DNA of 64,000 nt. It comes from Chitinophagaceae bacterium. Its GTDB lineage: Bacteria; Bacteroidota; Bacteroidia; Chitinophagales; Chitinophagaceae. Positions 54,465-63,306 of the stretch are shown here, in pieces. Every line of letters starts with the position of its first letter. Positions within the stretch are counted from its first letter, which is position 1. The position numbers and the translations under genes are program-made. Location: assembly GCA_019695015.1 (NCBI GenBank), contig JAIBAV010000113.1, forward strand, positions 17,169 through 81,168, given 5' to 3'. The notes below the pieces were generated by a model, which saw only the letters and a list, made by a program, of their open reading frames with translations, did not search any database and was not told where the DNA came from.

Positions 54465-55850
54465 TTATTTTGAGATTATCATTTTCTTAGTATCTATAAT
54501 TTCGCCTGCAATAATAAGAGAATATAAATATAAACCAGCATTAAGTTGATTATTATTTAACTCAATTTGTGAGAGCTTTAAAGAGGCATTAAGTTGTATT
54601 TTATTTACTTGCCTACCTGTTAAATCCGTAATTAGCAAATAACATGGACCATTTGCTTTTTCAATACCATATTCTATAATCGTTTTACTATTTGAAATAA
54701 CTGGATTAGGTACATTTTGCTTTATATATCCTTTATTATTTTGTTCTTTTAAAGCATTAATTTGTTTTACAAGTAAGTTTACTTTTTGCTCTAATTCTTC
54801 AATTTTATTATATAATGATTCTGAATAGCTATTTGATCTATAAATATAACCATCAGAATCAGTAACAAGTATATATCCATCTCTTATTGGTAAATTTTGA
54901 AACCTTATTGCTGAAGGGTTATTAAATAACCTAGAACTTTTAATATGAAATAATGATGAAGGAATAGTATTCCAGCCTAACCATCCATTTGCAGTAATAA
55001 CTCCCCTATCTGTATTATTGGTTAAAATTCTAATATCTGAATTATTAAGAGTTCCAAAAATGTTTATAGGTACCGAATTTTGCCCTAATAATATATTATT
55101 ACCTTTAAGATTCCAGTTGCAGATATCATCACATATTGAATTGTAAATACACAAGTTTGGAAATTTCGAAAAGCAGACAGAGTTAAAATCTTCACGCCAA
55201 ATTTCTGTATCATTATTCAATATTCTTATCCAATCAACTTGTCCTGCACCTTTAAAGCCAATTGACAAACTATCTATTCTTTTCATAAAACTCACATAAG
55301 GAATTGTTTCCATTATTATCCCATCTATTGAAAAAACAGCTAAATTATTATTATAATGAATCTTTACAACTCGCCAATAGGATAAGTTTCTGAGTAGTGA
55401 AGGACTATTTGTTACTTCAATAGCACCGAATGAAGCTTTAGTAAATTGCTGCCTACCAAGTGTATCCATTATTGCCAAGCTTGTATTAAGCAACCCTGTA
55501 TCATTTTTTGCATAAAGATTAAAGTATAAATCATAGTCGGCTATTCCTCCAATATTATATGAATTCCTTATTCTAAACTCAATTGCAAAATTATTTGAAA
55601 TACAGGATAGGCTATCTTTTAATAAAAATTGTGGGTAATAATAACTATTATTACAAGCTAAATTGCTTTTTATTGTTGCAACTCCATTTATTGTATCAAC
55701 AAAATTATTTGGAATAACTTTATTGATACAAGTGTTAGGTTGTGGTGAAAAAGTTGAACCACTCCATAAATTATGGTTACATTGTGCTTGTATGGTTTGA
55801 AAAGTAAAATTTAAAAAATAAATAAAGCATATTAGCTTAGTAAATTTCAT
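54465..55850 (-). CDS. T9SS-exported coiled-coil protein with type A sorting domain
   Basis: A 461-residue secreted protein. Signal peptide MKFTKLICFIYFLNFTFQTIQAQ. Residues about 25-240 look like a beta-sandwich of lectin/concanavalin type (FAIEFRIRNSYNIGG, GFKGAGQVDWIRILNND). Then comes a short stem resembling tail-fibre-like proteins (SLFHIKSSRLFNNPSAIRFQ, VTDSDGYIYRS) and a coiled coil (LYNKIEELEQKVNLLVKQ). The C-terminal about 80 residues (NVPNPVISNSKTIIEYGI, then ITDLTGRQV and AGLYLYSLI) are the type A sorting domain recognised by the type IX system. A surface or released adhesin-like role is likely. It has a consensus promoter upstream. Confidence 0.85.
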   Translation of the reverse strand: MKFTKLICFIYFLNFTFQTIQAQCNHNLWSGSTFSPQPNTCINKVIPNNFVDTINGVATIKSNLACNNSYYYPQFLLKDSLSCISNNFAIEFRIRNSYNIGGIADYDLYFNLYAKNDTGLLNTSLAIMDTLGRQQFTKASFGAIEVTNSPSLLRNLSYWRVVKIHYNNNLAVFSIDGIIMETIPYVSFMKRIDSLSIGFKGAGQVDWIRILNNDTEIWREDFNSVCFSKFPNLCIYNSICDDICNWNLKGNNILLGQNSVPINIFGTLNNSDIRILTNNTDRGVITANGWLGWNTIPSSLFHIKSSRLFNNPSAIRFQNLPIRDGYILVTDSDGYIYRSNSYSESLYNKIEELEQKVNLLVKQINALKEQNNKGYIKQNVPNPVISNSKTIIEYGIEKANGPCYLLITDLTGRQVNKIQLNASLKLSQIELNNNQLNAGLYLYSLIIAGEIIDTKKMIISK

Positions 55851-55898
55851 AATAGTTTATTTTAAAAATCGAAGTAAATTTTATGCCCCAAAGAGAGT

Positions 55899-55929
55899 CA
55901 AATGTATGAACAAAATAAATTAGTACAAA
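55899..55929 (-). promoter_or_regulatory. Consensus Bacteroidota promoter of the T9SS-protein gene
   Basis: On the minus strand TTTG (55926-55929) is followed after 19 bp by TACATTTG (55899-55906), a full match to TTTG-N19-21-TAnnTTTG. The box lies about 48 bp before ATG 55850. This is the best promoter match I found in the window. Confidence 0.6.
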
Positions 55930-56027
55930 AAATCATTACTTTTGTTATCAATAGTAATTCTTATCTAACATCATAGAAAACGCTTATTCGTTCTTGGGTG
56001 TAAAGAAGAATCTGCTAAACTAAAGTG

Positions 56028-56777
56028 TTATTCTTTTAAAATATCTCTTATAAAATTATGATACTCATCAAAATTTGGTAAATTATTATGCCCACCACCA
56101 TTTATTTTTATTAATGTAACTTTTGATGGATTTAGTTTTTGCAATTTTATACTTTGAGAAATAGGTATTAAATAATCTTTTGTACCATGAATGATATAGG
56201 TATGACAGTTTACTTTTCTTATCCATTTATCTGTCCTTAAATGATACCTTAAAATGTATTTAACAGGCAATATTGGAATAAATCTTTCTACTACTTTTTT
56301 AAAACTATAATAAGGCGAATCTAAAATTAAATAACGTGGTTTATTATCGCAGGCAATTTTTGTAGCAAAACCACTACCCATACTTCTTCCATACACTAAT
56401 AAATGATGTTCGGGATATTTTTTTTTGAGTTCGTCATAAATAAATTGCATATCTGCCAACATTTCTTTTTCGCTTCTTTTTCCTGTACTTTTTCCAAATC
56501 CTCTATAATCCACTAATACAACATCGTAATTGAATCTGTAAAAATCTCTTGCATATTTTGCCCAACCTTTTATACTTCTGGTATTGCCATGAAAATATAA
56601 GATAAGACCTGATGGGTTAGTTCTATAAAAATGTAGCCCATTTATACATACACCTTGTTCTATATTAAAAAAAAGTTCGGTAAATGGTATATCGTATTTA
56701 AACTTAAAATCGGCTTTTAATTTTTCTGGTTTAAATATAAATTTTTCTTGTAAAAAATATACCAGCACAGATAACAC
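56028..56777 (-). CDS. Alpha/beta hydrolase with N-terminal membrane anchor
   Basis: A 249-residue serine hydrolase. Triad: Ser132 in VYGRSMGSG, Asp201 in HGTKDYLIP, His230 in GGGHNN; oxyanion region LYFHGNTRS. The best available start is GTG 56777. No ATG or TTG lies in frame before the stop at 56826-56828, and the protein then begins inside what looks like a longer hydrophobic anchor (the upstream in-frame codons WVLYIICSLIV are also hydrophobic). Either a rare start codon is used further up or the anchor has been shortened. The last 272 bp are repeated at 53338-53609. Likely a peptidase- or esterase-like envelope hydrolase. Confidence 0.85.
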   Translation of the reverse strand: MLSVLVYFLQEKFIFKPEKLKADFKFKYDIPFTELFFNIEQGVCINGLHFYRTNPSGLILYFHGNTRSIKGWAKYARDFYRFNYDVVLVDYRGFGKSTGKRSEKEMLADMQFIYDELKKKYPEHHLLVYGRSMGSGFATKIACDNKPRYLILDSPYYSFKKVVERFIPILPVKYILRYHLRTDKWIRKVNCHTYIIHGTKDYLIPISQSIKLQKLNPSKVTLIKINGGGHNNLPNFDEYHNFIRDILKE

Positions 56778-56882
56778 TATTAGGCTACAAATTATATATA
56801 ATACCCACTGATTGATAGAAAAAAATTATACAATAAATATAGAAAATATTTGGTTAGATTTTAAGCAAATGCTTATTTATTT

Positions 56883-58874
56883 CTACTCTTCATCAAACTG
56901 TTCTGGAATAACTCTTTTTAAATTTAAATTTCGTACGGGTGCAACAATTAATGGAAATTTTTCTACTGTTACAAAACCTGGATCTAAGCCAAAGCCTCTT
57001 TCTTCGCTTAATGAAATTTCTTTTAACCAGAAATAGAGTTTCATCACAATTCTTTCAAAGAAAGGTAATTCATTATCCTGGCTTAAATATTTTTCAAGTA
57101 CAATGAACTGAAAATCTCCAACAACATTATTCTTTCCTAAGCTTTCGTATCGGCTATTTATATTTACTTCTTTATTGGCAACTAAATCTGTAACAACCTT
57201 TTTAAACATTAGGTTTATACGTTGCTCCATTCTAAAACCTAACCTAAATTCAATTCTTATTATATCGTTTGGTACTATATGTTCTACAATATATTCACAG
57301 GTATAAGGATCGTCTAAAACATCTACATGTACAAACCAATATATATCCGCTCGTTTAGGTTTTTTATTAAGTATGGAATAAATAATTTTATGTTCAATTT
57401 CTTTATGATGAACAGAACTGGTCATGTACACTAAGTGGGTAGCATATTTTGGAATAGCTTTATCGTTGCTTAGTTCTTGTATTTGAGAAATATAATCTTC
57501 CAGTCTAACAAACTCAACATAGCGGTTTTTTATTTTTCTGCTTTTAAACCAAACATACATAACGGCAAACATTAAACCACCTAGTAGTATTGTAATATAA
57601 CCACCATGAGTAAATTTTTGTAATAAAGCAGTTAAGAAAGAAGCTTCTATAATAATATAGATTGCTAAATACAAATAAATCCAACTGTTTTGAACTCTTT
57701 TGTTTACTAAATAATTAGCAAATAAAATGGTTGTAGAAAGCATGGTTAATACAATTGCTAAACCATAAGCTGCTTCCATTTTAGAAGATTCTCTAAAGTG
57801 TAATACCATAGTAACACAGCCAACAAACATAATAAGGTTTACGCTTGGTATAAAAAGTTGTCCTCTTTCTTCAGATGGGTATCGAATTTTAAACTTAGGC
57901 CAAAGATTTAATCTAATAGCTTCACTTATTAAAGTAAATGAGCCAGAAATCATTGCCTGGCTTGCAATAATGGCTGCAAGTGTAGCAATTATTACACCTG
58001 GAATAATAAACCATTGAGGCATTAAATCAAAAAATGCATTTATTTCCATAGAGGCTTTAGTAGCAGCATTTACTTCTATACCTTTATAATGAGATAATAA
58101 AAATGCCCCTTGCCCTAAATAATTTAATACTAAACAAAGTTTTACATAGCCCCAGGATACATAAATATTTTCTTTGCCACAATGTCCTAAATCGCTGTAT
58201 AGGGCTTCGGCACCTGTGGTACATAAAAATACAGCACCCAATAACCAAAAACCACTTGGATAATGTGTAAGAAATTTTATAGCATACATTGGGTTAAATG
58301 CTTTTAGAATACTAAAATCATCTGATATATGCATTATTCCCAAAACTGCCAACATGGTAAACCATATCATCATAAATGGTCCAAACATTTTACCAATACT
58401 TGCAGTACCAAATTGTTGCATAATAAAAAATATCGATAAAATTCCAAGTACTATTAATACAATAGTATTGGTTGATATTTCTCTAAGGGCTGGTAATTCT
58501 TTAAGTCCTTCTATGGCAGGAGTTACTGTTATAGGTGGTGTGATAATACCATCTGCAAGCATGGTTGCACCACCAATCATTGCAGGTACAATTAACCATT
58601 TTTTTCGCCTTCTTACTAAAGCATATAAAGAAAAAATACCTCCTTCGCCATTATTATCTGCTTTTAAAACAAGAAAAACATATTTGATTGTAATAAGTAG
58701 TGTTAGTGTCCAAATTATACAAGATAGTGTACCAATAATCAACTCTTCTGAAACTACTTTGTTGCTTATAATAGCATTAAAAACATAGAGAGGAGAAGTA
58801 CCAATATCGCCATAAATAATTCCTAAAGCAATAATAAAACCTGTAGCGGAGGCTTTGTTTAAATTTTTTGACAC
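56883..58874 (-). CDS. kup: Low-affinity potassium transporter Kup
   Basis: A 663-residue K+ uptake protein of the HAK/KUP/KT family with about 12 membrane helices. Features: ALGIIYGDIGTSPLYV near the N-terminus, ADNNGEGGIFSLYAL, FLCTTGAEALYSDLGHCG and IPGVIIATLAAIIASQAMISG, then a hydrophilic C-terminal domain of about 190 residues (from SRKIKNRYVEFVRL). A TACATTTG box lies about 23 bp upstream. Homologs are proton symporters. Confidence 0.95.
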   Translation of the reverse strand: MSKNLNKASATGFIIALGIIYGDIGTSPLYVFNAIISNKVVSEELIIGTLSCIIWTLTLLITIKYVFLVLKADNNGEGGIFSLYALVRRRKKWLIVPAMIGGATMLADGIITPPITVTPAIEGLKELPALREISTNTIVLIVLGILSIFFIMQQFGTASIGKMFGPFMMIWFTMLAVLGIMHISDDFSILKAFNPMYAIKFLTHYPSGFWLLGAVFLCTTGAEALYSDLGHCGKENIYVSWGYVKLCLVLNYLGQGAFLLSHYKGIEVNAATKASMEINAFFDLMPQWFIIPGVIIATLAAIIASQAMISGSFTLISEAIRLNLWPKFKIRYPSEERGQLFIPSVNLIMFVGCVTMVLHFRESSKMEAAYGLAIVLTMLSTTILFANYLVNKRVQNSWIYLYLAIYIIIEASFLTALLQKFTHGGYITILLGGLMFAVMYVWFKSRKIKNRYVEFVRLEDYISQIQELSNDKAIPKYATHLVYMTSSVHHKEIEHKIIYSILNKKPKRADIYWFVHVDVLDDPYTCEYIVEHIVPNDIIRIEFRLGFRMEQRINLMFKKVVTDLVANKEVNINSRYESLGKNNVVGDFQFIVLEKYLSQDNELPFFERIVMKLYFWLKEISLSEERGFGLDPGFVTVEKFPLIVAPVRNLNLKRVIPEQFDEE

Positions 58875-58896
58875 AAATCTTTTTTAAATGATAGAA

Positions 58897-58904
58897 CAAA
58901 TGTA
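58897..58904 (-). promoter_or_regulatory. -7 promoter box for kup
   Basis: TACATTTG on the minus strand fits TAnnTTTG, 22 bp before ATG 58874. The -33 region has only a partial match (CTTG). Confidence 0.45.
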
Positions 58905-59034
58905 TAATTTATAAAAATATACAAGAACTATTTTTAATTTATTTCTTTAATAGGATGATATTTTTTTATTTTCTGCATTAGGCTTTGTGGTTTTACAAAA
59001 AATGATTTACTTGCCCCTCTATAAATGTAAACGT

Positions 59035-59421
59035 ATGTCAAAACAAATTATTAATACAACCAATGCACCTGCACCTATTGGCCCTTATAACCAAGCAGTA
59101 AAAACTGGTAACTTGCTATTTGTAAGTGGTCAAATTCCTATTAATCCTGCCACTAATGAATTGGTGCAAGGAACAATTAAAGAAGAAGCTACACAGGTTA
59201 TGTTGAACTTAAAAGCCATTTTATCTGAAGCCAACTTAAGCTTTGAGCATATTGTGAAAACAACTATTTTTCTTAGCGATATGAGTTTATTTGCTGAAGT
59301 AAATGAAATATATGGTAGCTTTTTTATGAAAGATTTTCCAGCAAGGGAAACTGTTGCAGTTAAAGGGTTACCCAAAGGAGTGAATGTAGAAATTAGTGTA
59401 ATAGCTACTACAGTTCTTTAA
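59035..59421 (+). CDS. ridA: RidA family reactive enamine/imine deaminase
   Basis: A 128-residue protein from ATG 59035 (MSKQIINTTNAPAPIGPYNQAV), the normal RidA start. The extra 16 codons upstream look unrelated. The family signature near the C-terminus is RETVAVKGLPKGVNVEISVIA, with the substrate-binding Arg in PARETV. RidA hydrolyses 2-aminoacrylate and related imines released by PLP enzymes. A strong hairpin follows the stop. Confidence 0.93.
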   Translation: MSKQIINTTNAPAPIGPYNQAVKTGNLLFVSGQIPINPATNELVQGTIKEEATQVMLNLKAILSEANLSFEHIVKTTIFLSDMSLFAEVNEIYGSFFMKDFPARETVAVKGLPKGVNVEISVIATTVL

Positions 59422-59426
59422 AAAAA

Positions 59427-59475
59427 ATTGCTGCCAACATCATCTCATAGGTGTTATATTGATGAAGGCAGCAAT
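59427..59475 (-). terminator. Rho-independent terminator of the cbb3 oxidase operon (possibly bidirectional)
   Basis: ATTGCTGCC (59427-59435) and GGCAGCAAT (59467-59475) are perfect 9-bp inverted repeats. An inner pair, CATCA and TGATG, lengthens the stem with a small bulge. On the minus strand the stem is followed by seven T residues (59426-59420), a typical terminator for the gene at 59483-59890. It sits between convergent genes, 5 bp after the ridA stop, and may also stop ridA transcription. Confidence 0.8.
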
Positions 59476-59482
59476 GAATATA

Positions 59483-59890
59483 TTATAGCTTCATTAAAGC
59501 AGAGGTAATAAAGTAATACATAGACCATCCAACAAATAGGATAATTATTGCCCACAACCATGCAGGAATACTACGTGGGGTTTCACTTCCTTCTATTAAG
59601 AATTTTTTCTGATCTCCTTTGCTGTAGGCATTTATCATTAAAGGTACAACACCATCTACTACATCATTTTCATTAATGCCTTCAATAGATATTGCAGGTC
59701 CATTTCTTACTATAAATGGTATGGTTCTAATGCCTTCTTTGCCTGAGTTACTTATACTTACAATTCTTAAATAATGCTCTCCATCCACTAATTTACTTGT
59801 ATCTATTTCAAAAGATACAGGAGCTGCATATTCACCAATTGGTTTTGGATTATCGTCTATAAATATTTTTAATGAGCACTGATTTTGCAT
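59483..59890 (-). CDS. Membrane-anchored protein of the cbb3 operon, function unknown
   Basis: A 135-residue protein with a beta-rich N-terminal part (SLKIFIDDNPKPIGEYAAPVSFEI, DGEHYLRIVSISNSGKEGIRT) resembling a small Ig/fibronectin-like domain. One C-terminal membrane helix (SIPAWLWAIIILFVGWSMYYF) makes it tail-anchored. It has no signal peptide. It is the last gene of the cytochrome oxidase operon and lies 8 bp after the 86-residue CxxC protein. A role in oxidase assembly or as an accessory subunit is inferred from position only. Confidence 0.7.
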   Translation of the reverse strand: MQNQCSLKIFIDDNPKPIGEYAAPVSFEIDTSKLVDGEHYLRIVSISNSGKEGIRTIPFIVRNGPAISIEGINENDVVDGVVPLMINAYSKGDQKKFLIEGSETPRSIPAWLWAIIILFVGWSMYYFITSALMKL

Positions 59891-59898
59891 AATTATTT

Positions 59899-60159
59899 TT
59901 ATTTAATAATTGAAAATTTAATATGGTCAGAATTTCCTTCTTTAGGGCTTATAAGCCATTTAACAGAAAAAAATAAACTTATCAATAAAAGTAAAACAGC
60001 TATTATTACAATTACATAATCCCAATTGCTGTTTGGCATACTGCCATGTGGTGTAATGCCTTGTAAAATTTTTGGTTTATTTCTTTCGCACACTGGACAA
60101 GCATATACAGCAGGTGCAGAAAGTAAAGCCAATAATAGGAGAAAGCTTATTTTTTTCAT
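59899..60159 (-). CDS. Small CxxC membrane protein of the cbb3 operon
   Basis: An 86-residue protein: signal-like first helix (ISFLLLLALLSAPAVYA), a CPVCERNKP motif just after it on the expected periplasmic side, then a second helix (DYVIVIIAVLLLLISLFF) and a short basic tail. The exposed CxxC without a heme histidine suggests a thiol/disulfide or copper-handling role, fitting oxidase maturation, but this is inference. Its start overlaps the end of the CcoO-type gene by 4 bp (ATGA type), indicating translational coupling. Confidence 0.75.
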   Translation of the reverse strand: MKKISFLLLLALLSAPAVYACPVCERNKPKILQGITPHGSMPNSNWDYVIVIIAVLLLLISLFFSVKWLISPKEGNSDHIKFSIIK

Positions 60160-61169
60160 TTTGCAGGATTATTGGTTTTAATAAATTCAATTATTTCTTT
60201 CACCTCATCTGCTTTTGTTTTTTTAGCATCGTTGCCCCAACTGGTTTTAATATAGTTAATAATTGCAGCTACTTGTTTTTCATCAAAGTTCATACTTGTT
60301 CCAACTGGTGTCATTACTGCAAATTCAGGACGAGCATCATAACCATTCATAATAATATCTACAATTAGTTTCAAATCATCTCCCAATACAATTGGGCTAC
60401 CTTTTAATGAAGGAAATGCACCTTTTAAACCCTCGCCATTTGCCTGATGACAGCTTTGGCAGTTAGCAGTAAATAATGCTTTACCATCAACTGTTTCTTC
60501 TTCTGAAGCACCTGCATTGGCAGTTACTTTCTTTTCTTGCTTGTATAAAAACTCATAAGGTTTTATACTTTCTGGTAATGGGGTTTGTTTTAATGATTGT
60601 AAATAAGCAACTAATTGTAAAGCTTTTTTGGTTGCAACCACTTTGCCTGTTTTACCATGCATAAACTCTGCAGGTACGTTTACTATAACATCATTTTTAG
60701 AAGGATTTTCTTTTATTTCGAAAAGCCATTTATAACTTGGCATTATTGATTGTGCAACAACACTACGAGGGTTATAAAGGTGTAATAAATTCCACTCTTT
60801 ACTTGGTTGTCTATTACCTACATCTGTTAAATCTGGTCCTGTTCTTTCCGTGCCCATTAAAGTGGCAGTATTTTGCCAAACACTTGTTCTTCCAATATTG
60901 GCATAATCTGATGGAATTCCTGGTCTGGTTCCAAACATTTTATCCATATCTACATTTCTTACCTGTTGTGTATGACATGCTACACAACCTTCAGCAATAT
61001 AAACCATTTTACCAGCTAATGCATCGCCACTAAGAGGTTTAGTACCTGGCAATGGGCCATTGTTTTGTTGATTGTCTAAAGCAGGTTTTATAGCGGTAAA
61101 AAAAGTTAATACAAAGTACATGATTGCTGCTGTAGTATATAATTTGGTATGGTTGTTAAATATATTCAT
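60156..61169 (-). CDS. ccoO: cbb3 oxidase CcoO subunit fused to a C-terminal cytochrome c domain
   Basis: A 337-residue protein with one N-terminal membrane anchor and two heme c sites. The first part is CcoO-like, with CVACHTQQVR (Cys62-His66) and the family segments TERTGPDLTDVGNRQ and the MPSYKWLF methionine ligand. The second, CQSCHQANGEGLKGAFPSLKGS near residue 236, begins a class I cytochrome c domain with Met ligand in EFAVMTPVG or MNFDEKQ. The fusion may replace a separate CcoP, no gene for which is seen. It carries electrons to CcoN. Spaced 8 bp from ccoN. Confidence 0.9.
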   Translation of the reverse strand: MNIFNNHTKLYTTAAIMYFVLTFFTAIKPALDNQQNNGPLPGTKPLSGDALAGKMVYIAEGCVACHTQQVRNVDMDKMFGTRPGIPSDYANIGRTSVWQNTATLMGTERTGPDLTDVGNRQPSKEWNLLHLYNPRSVVAQSIMPSYKWLFEIKENPSKNDVIVNVPAEFMHGKTGKVVATKKALQLVAYLQSLKQTPLPESIKPYEFLYKQEKKVTANAGASEEETVDGKALFTANCQSCHQANGEGLKGAFPSLKGSPIVLGDDLKLIVDIIMNGYDARPEFAVMTPVGTSMNFDEKQVAAIINYIKTSWGNDAKKTKADEVKEIIEFIKTNNPAK

Positions 61170-61177
61170 CTTTTAAA

Positions 61178-63280
61178 TTATTTAGCTGTTGAAGGTTCTT
61201 GTTCTAAAATATTAATTGCCTCATCTACAACATTTACATCTTCTATAGTTTTTGAAGACATTTTATAAAAGTTATAGAAGAAAAGAATATGAGAGAAAAA
61301 CATAAGGCTTCCGCCAATTGCTCTCCAAACCCAATAGTCAAACATTTTAACTACCGAATCTATAAATGGCTTTCCTTCCATCCACATCATTCCTTTTAAA
61401 GTTGCTCCAAACATTAATGGAAAACAGTATAATATTAAACCTATAAATGCTAGCCAAAAATGGGCACCTACTAAATGTTGTGGTGGCTCTTTTCTTGTTA
61501 AACGTGGTATAATTGCATAAGCACCTCCCCAAATAGCAAAAGAAATAATTCCATAAAAACCAAGATGTGAGTGTGCTACAGTAAAGTCAGTAAAATGCCA
61601 AAGCAAATTGGTAAATCTAAAAGCCTCTGCAGTGCCTTGCATAGAAACTATAAAGTAATAAACTACTGCTACTAAAAAAAATGGTAAGGTATAACTATTA
61701 GATACTTTACCCCATTGGCCTTTAAATGTCATTACATAGTTGATTGTTGCTGCAAAAACAGGAATTATCATTCCTACACTACCAACAATAGCTACTGTTT
61801 GTAACCACCAAGGAATAGAACTAAAAATGAAATGGTGTGTACCAATAATTGTATAAAATAAAATTTGTGTCCAAAATGCTAAGATGCCTAAGCTATAAGC
61901 ATATATTGGCTTATTTAATTGTTGTGGTATAAAGTAATATAATAAGCCTAGTGTAAACAAAGTAAACCACATACCAACGCCTGTATGCATATAATATCCT
62001 TGTACAATGGTTTCTCCTAAACCATTTTGCCAAAAGGGTAAATAAGCAGTTAATGCAATGATAATGGTAAACATTAAGGAAGAAACAATATACCAGTTAG
62101 ATATATAAATTTCTTTAGTAGTTCTATTAGCAATGGTTTTTATAAAATTAATTACAGTAAGTATTAAAGCAACTGCAAGCAATGCCATTATAGGCCATAT
62201 ATATTCTCTAAATTCACCTCCACCATTGTTAATACCTGCCATTAAACTTATGGAGCCAATGGTAACTTGAAGATTGGTTAATACAAGTGCAATCCAACCC
62301 CATTTAACACTATATAGTTTTGTGTTGCTAACCATTGGTACAACATAATAACCTAAACCCATCATACCTAAAGAAGCCCAACCCCAAAATACCATATTGG
62401 TGTGCACTGGCCTTAACCTTCCAAAGCTTAGCCAACTTACTTGATCAACATCGGGTGCAATAAATTTTATACCAACATATTCGCCAACACCTGTACCAAT
62501 TACTAACCAAAATGCAGCACAACCTAAATACCATACTACTAATTTTGTAATTGCAGGTTCTAATGCAGGCCTTGGTGCTGCTTTTCTTTTTACTGCAGTA
62601 AAATGTACTTCTTGCGTGTTTCCTACATTTAATATTAATCCTTTATCATCCGTTGCATTTTCACTTCCTCCTAATTCAATATTTTGTAATGAATATTCTA
62701 AAGCTGTTTTTCGGTCTTTAAGGGCTTTGTTAGATTCTTCATTAGCTTCTTCTCTTAATTCTGATGCCAAAATTTCGGCTTGTTTTAATCTTTTTATGTT
62801 ATTGAATTTTTTAACTGTTTTAGTTGCTCTTGCTATAATTAACCATGCTGCCAATAGTATTGGTATTGCTATTAATAGCACAGTAATAATAATGCCTGGT
62901 TGAGACATTAATGGTTTTGTTTTGTCTGTAGTAGTTTGTGCAAAACTCTGAAGAGAGCTAAATAGCAGTAGAATAATGATACCTACAGATTTGGATTTGT
63001 TGATGTAGGTTTTTAACTGTTCTATATTCAAATCTTTTAGAACATTTTTTTTGTTTAAAGCCGAAATGTTTTTTCCAATTTCTTTAGCATGTTTAAACTG
63101 CATATAAGCAATTGCAATGATTATACAAATGCATCCAATTATAAACAACAATACGCTACTTCGTATGTCTTTTCCATCTAAATTAATAAAATTAGGATGC
63201 TCTTGGGCGGTTGCAAATTTATTAACCAGTAATAAAATTACTGCTAATATGCTGGCTTTTAATTTGTTTTTTACATTCAT
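61178..63280 (-). CDS. ccoN: cbb3-type cytochrome c oxidase subunit I with long N-terminal extension
   Basis: A 700-residue catalytic subunit. The core from about residue 240 has the heme and copper ligands: RPVHTNMVFWGW, YMHTGVGMWFT, GTHHFIFSSIPWWLQ and HFTDFTVAHSHLGFYG. Normal CcoN is about 475 residues. Here some 235 residues precede it, with hydrophobic segments near 8-25, 42-60, 97-114 and 128-150, two of them ending like signal peptides (FATAQ, SFAQ), then a charged helical stretch (LASELREEANEESNKALKDRK). Because of its N-terminal hydrophobic pattern the extension may be a fusion of small oxidase-associated proteins. A high-affinity terminal oxidase. Confidence 0.92.
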   Translation of the reverse strand: MNVKNKLKASILAVILLLVNKFATAQEHPNFINLDGKDIRSSVLLFIIGCICIIIAIAYMQFKHAKEIGKNISALNKKNVLKDLNIEQLKTYINKSKSVGIIILLLFSSLQSFAQTTTDKTKPLMSQPGIIITVLLIAIPILLAAWLIIARATKTVKKFNNIKRLKQAEILASELREEANEESNKALKDRKTALEYSLQNIELGGSENATDDKGLILNVGNTQEVHFTAVKRKAAPRPALEPAITKLVVWYLGCAAFWLVIGTGVGEYVGIKFIAPDVDQVSWLSFGRLRPVHTNMVFWGWASLGMMGLGYYVVPMVSNTKLYSVKWGWIALVLTNLQVTIGSISLMAGINNGGGEFREYIWPIMALLAVALILTVINFIKTIANRTTKEIYISNWYIVSSLMFTIIIALTAYLPFWQNGLGETIVQGYYMHTGVGMWFTLFTLGLLYYFIPQQLNKPIYAYSLGILAFWTQILFYTIIGTHHFIFSSIPWWLQTVAIVGSVGMIIPVFAATINYVMTFKGQWGKVSNSYTLPFFLVAVVYYFIVSMQGTAEAFRFTNLLWHFTDFTVAHSHLGFYGIISFAIWGGAYAIIPRLTRKEPPQHLVGAHFWLAFIGLILYCFPLMFGATLKGMMWMEGKPFIDSVVKMFDYWVWRAIGGSLMFFSHILFFYNFYKMSSKTIEDVNVVDEAINILEQEPSTAK

Positions 63281-63306
63281 ATTTAATATCCTTTTATTCT
63301 TTTATA

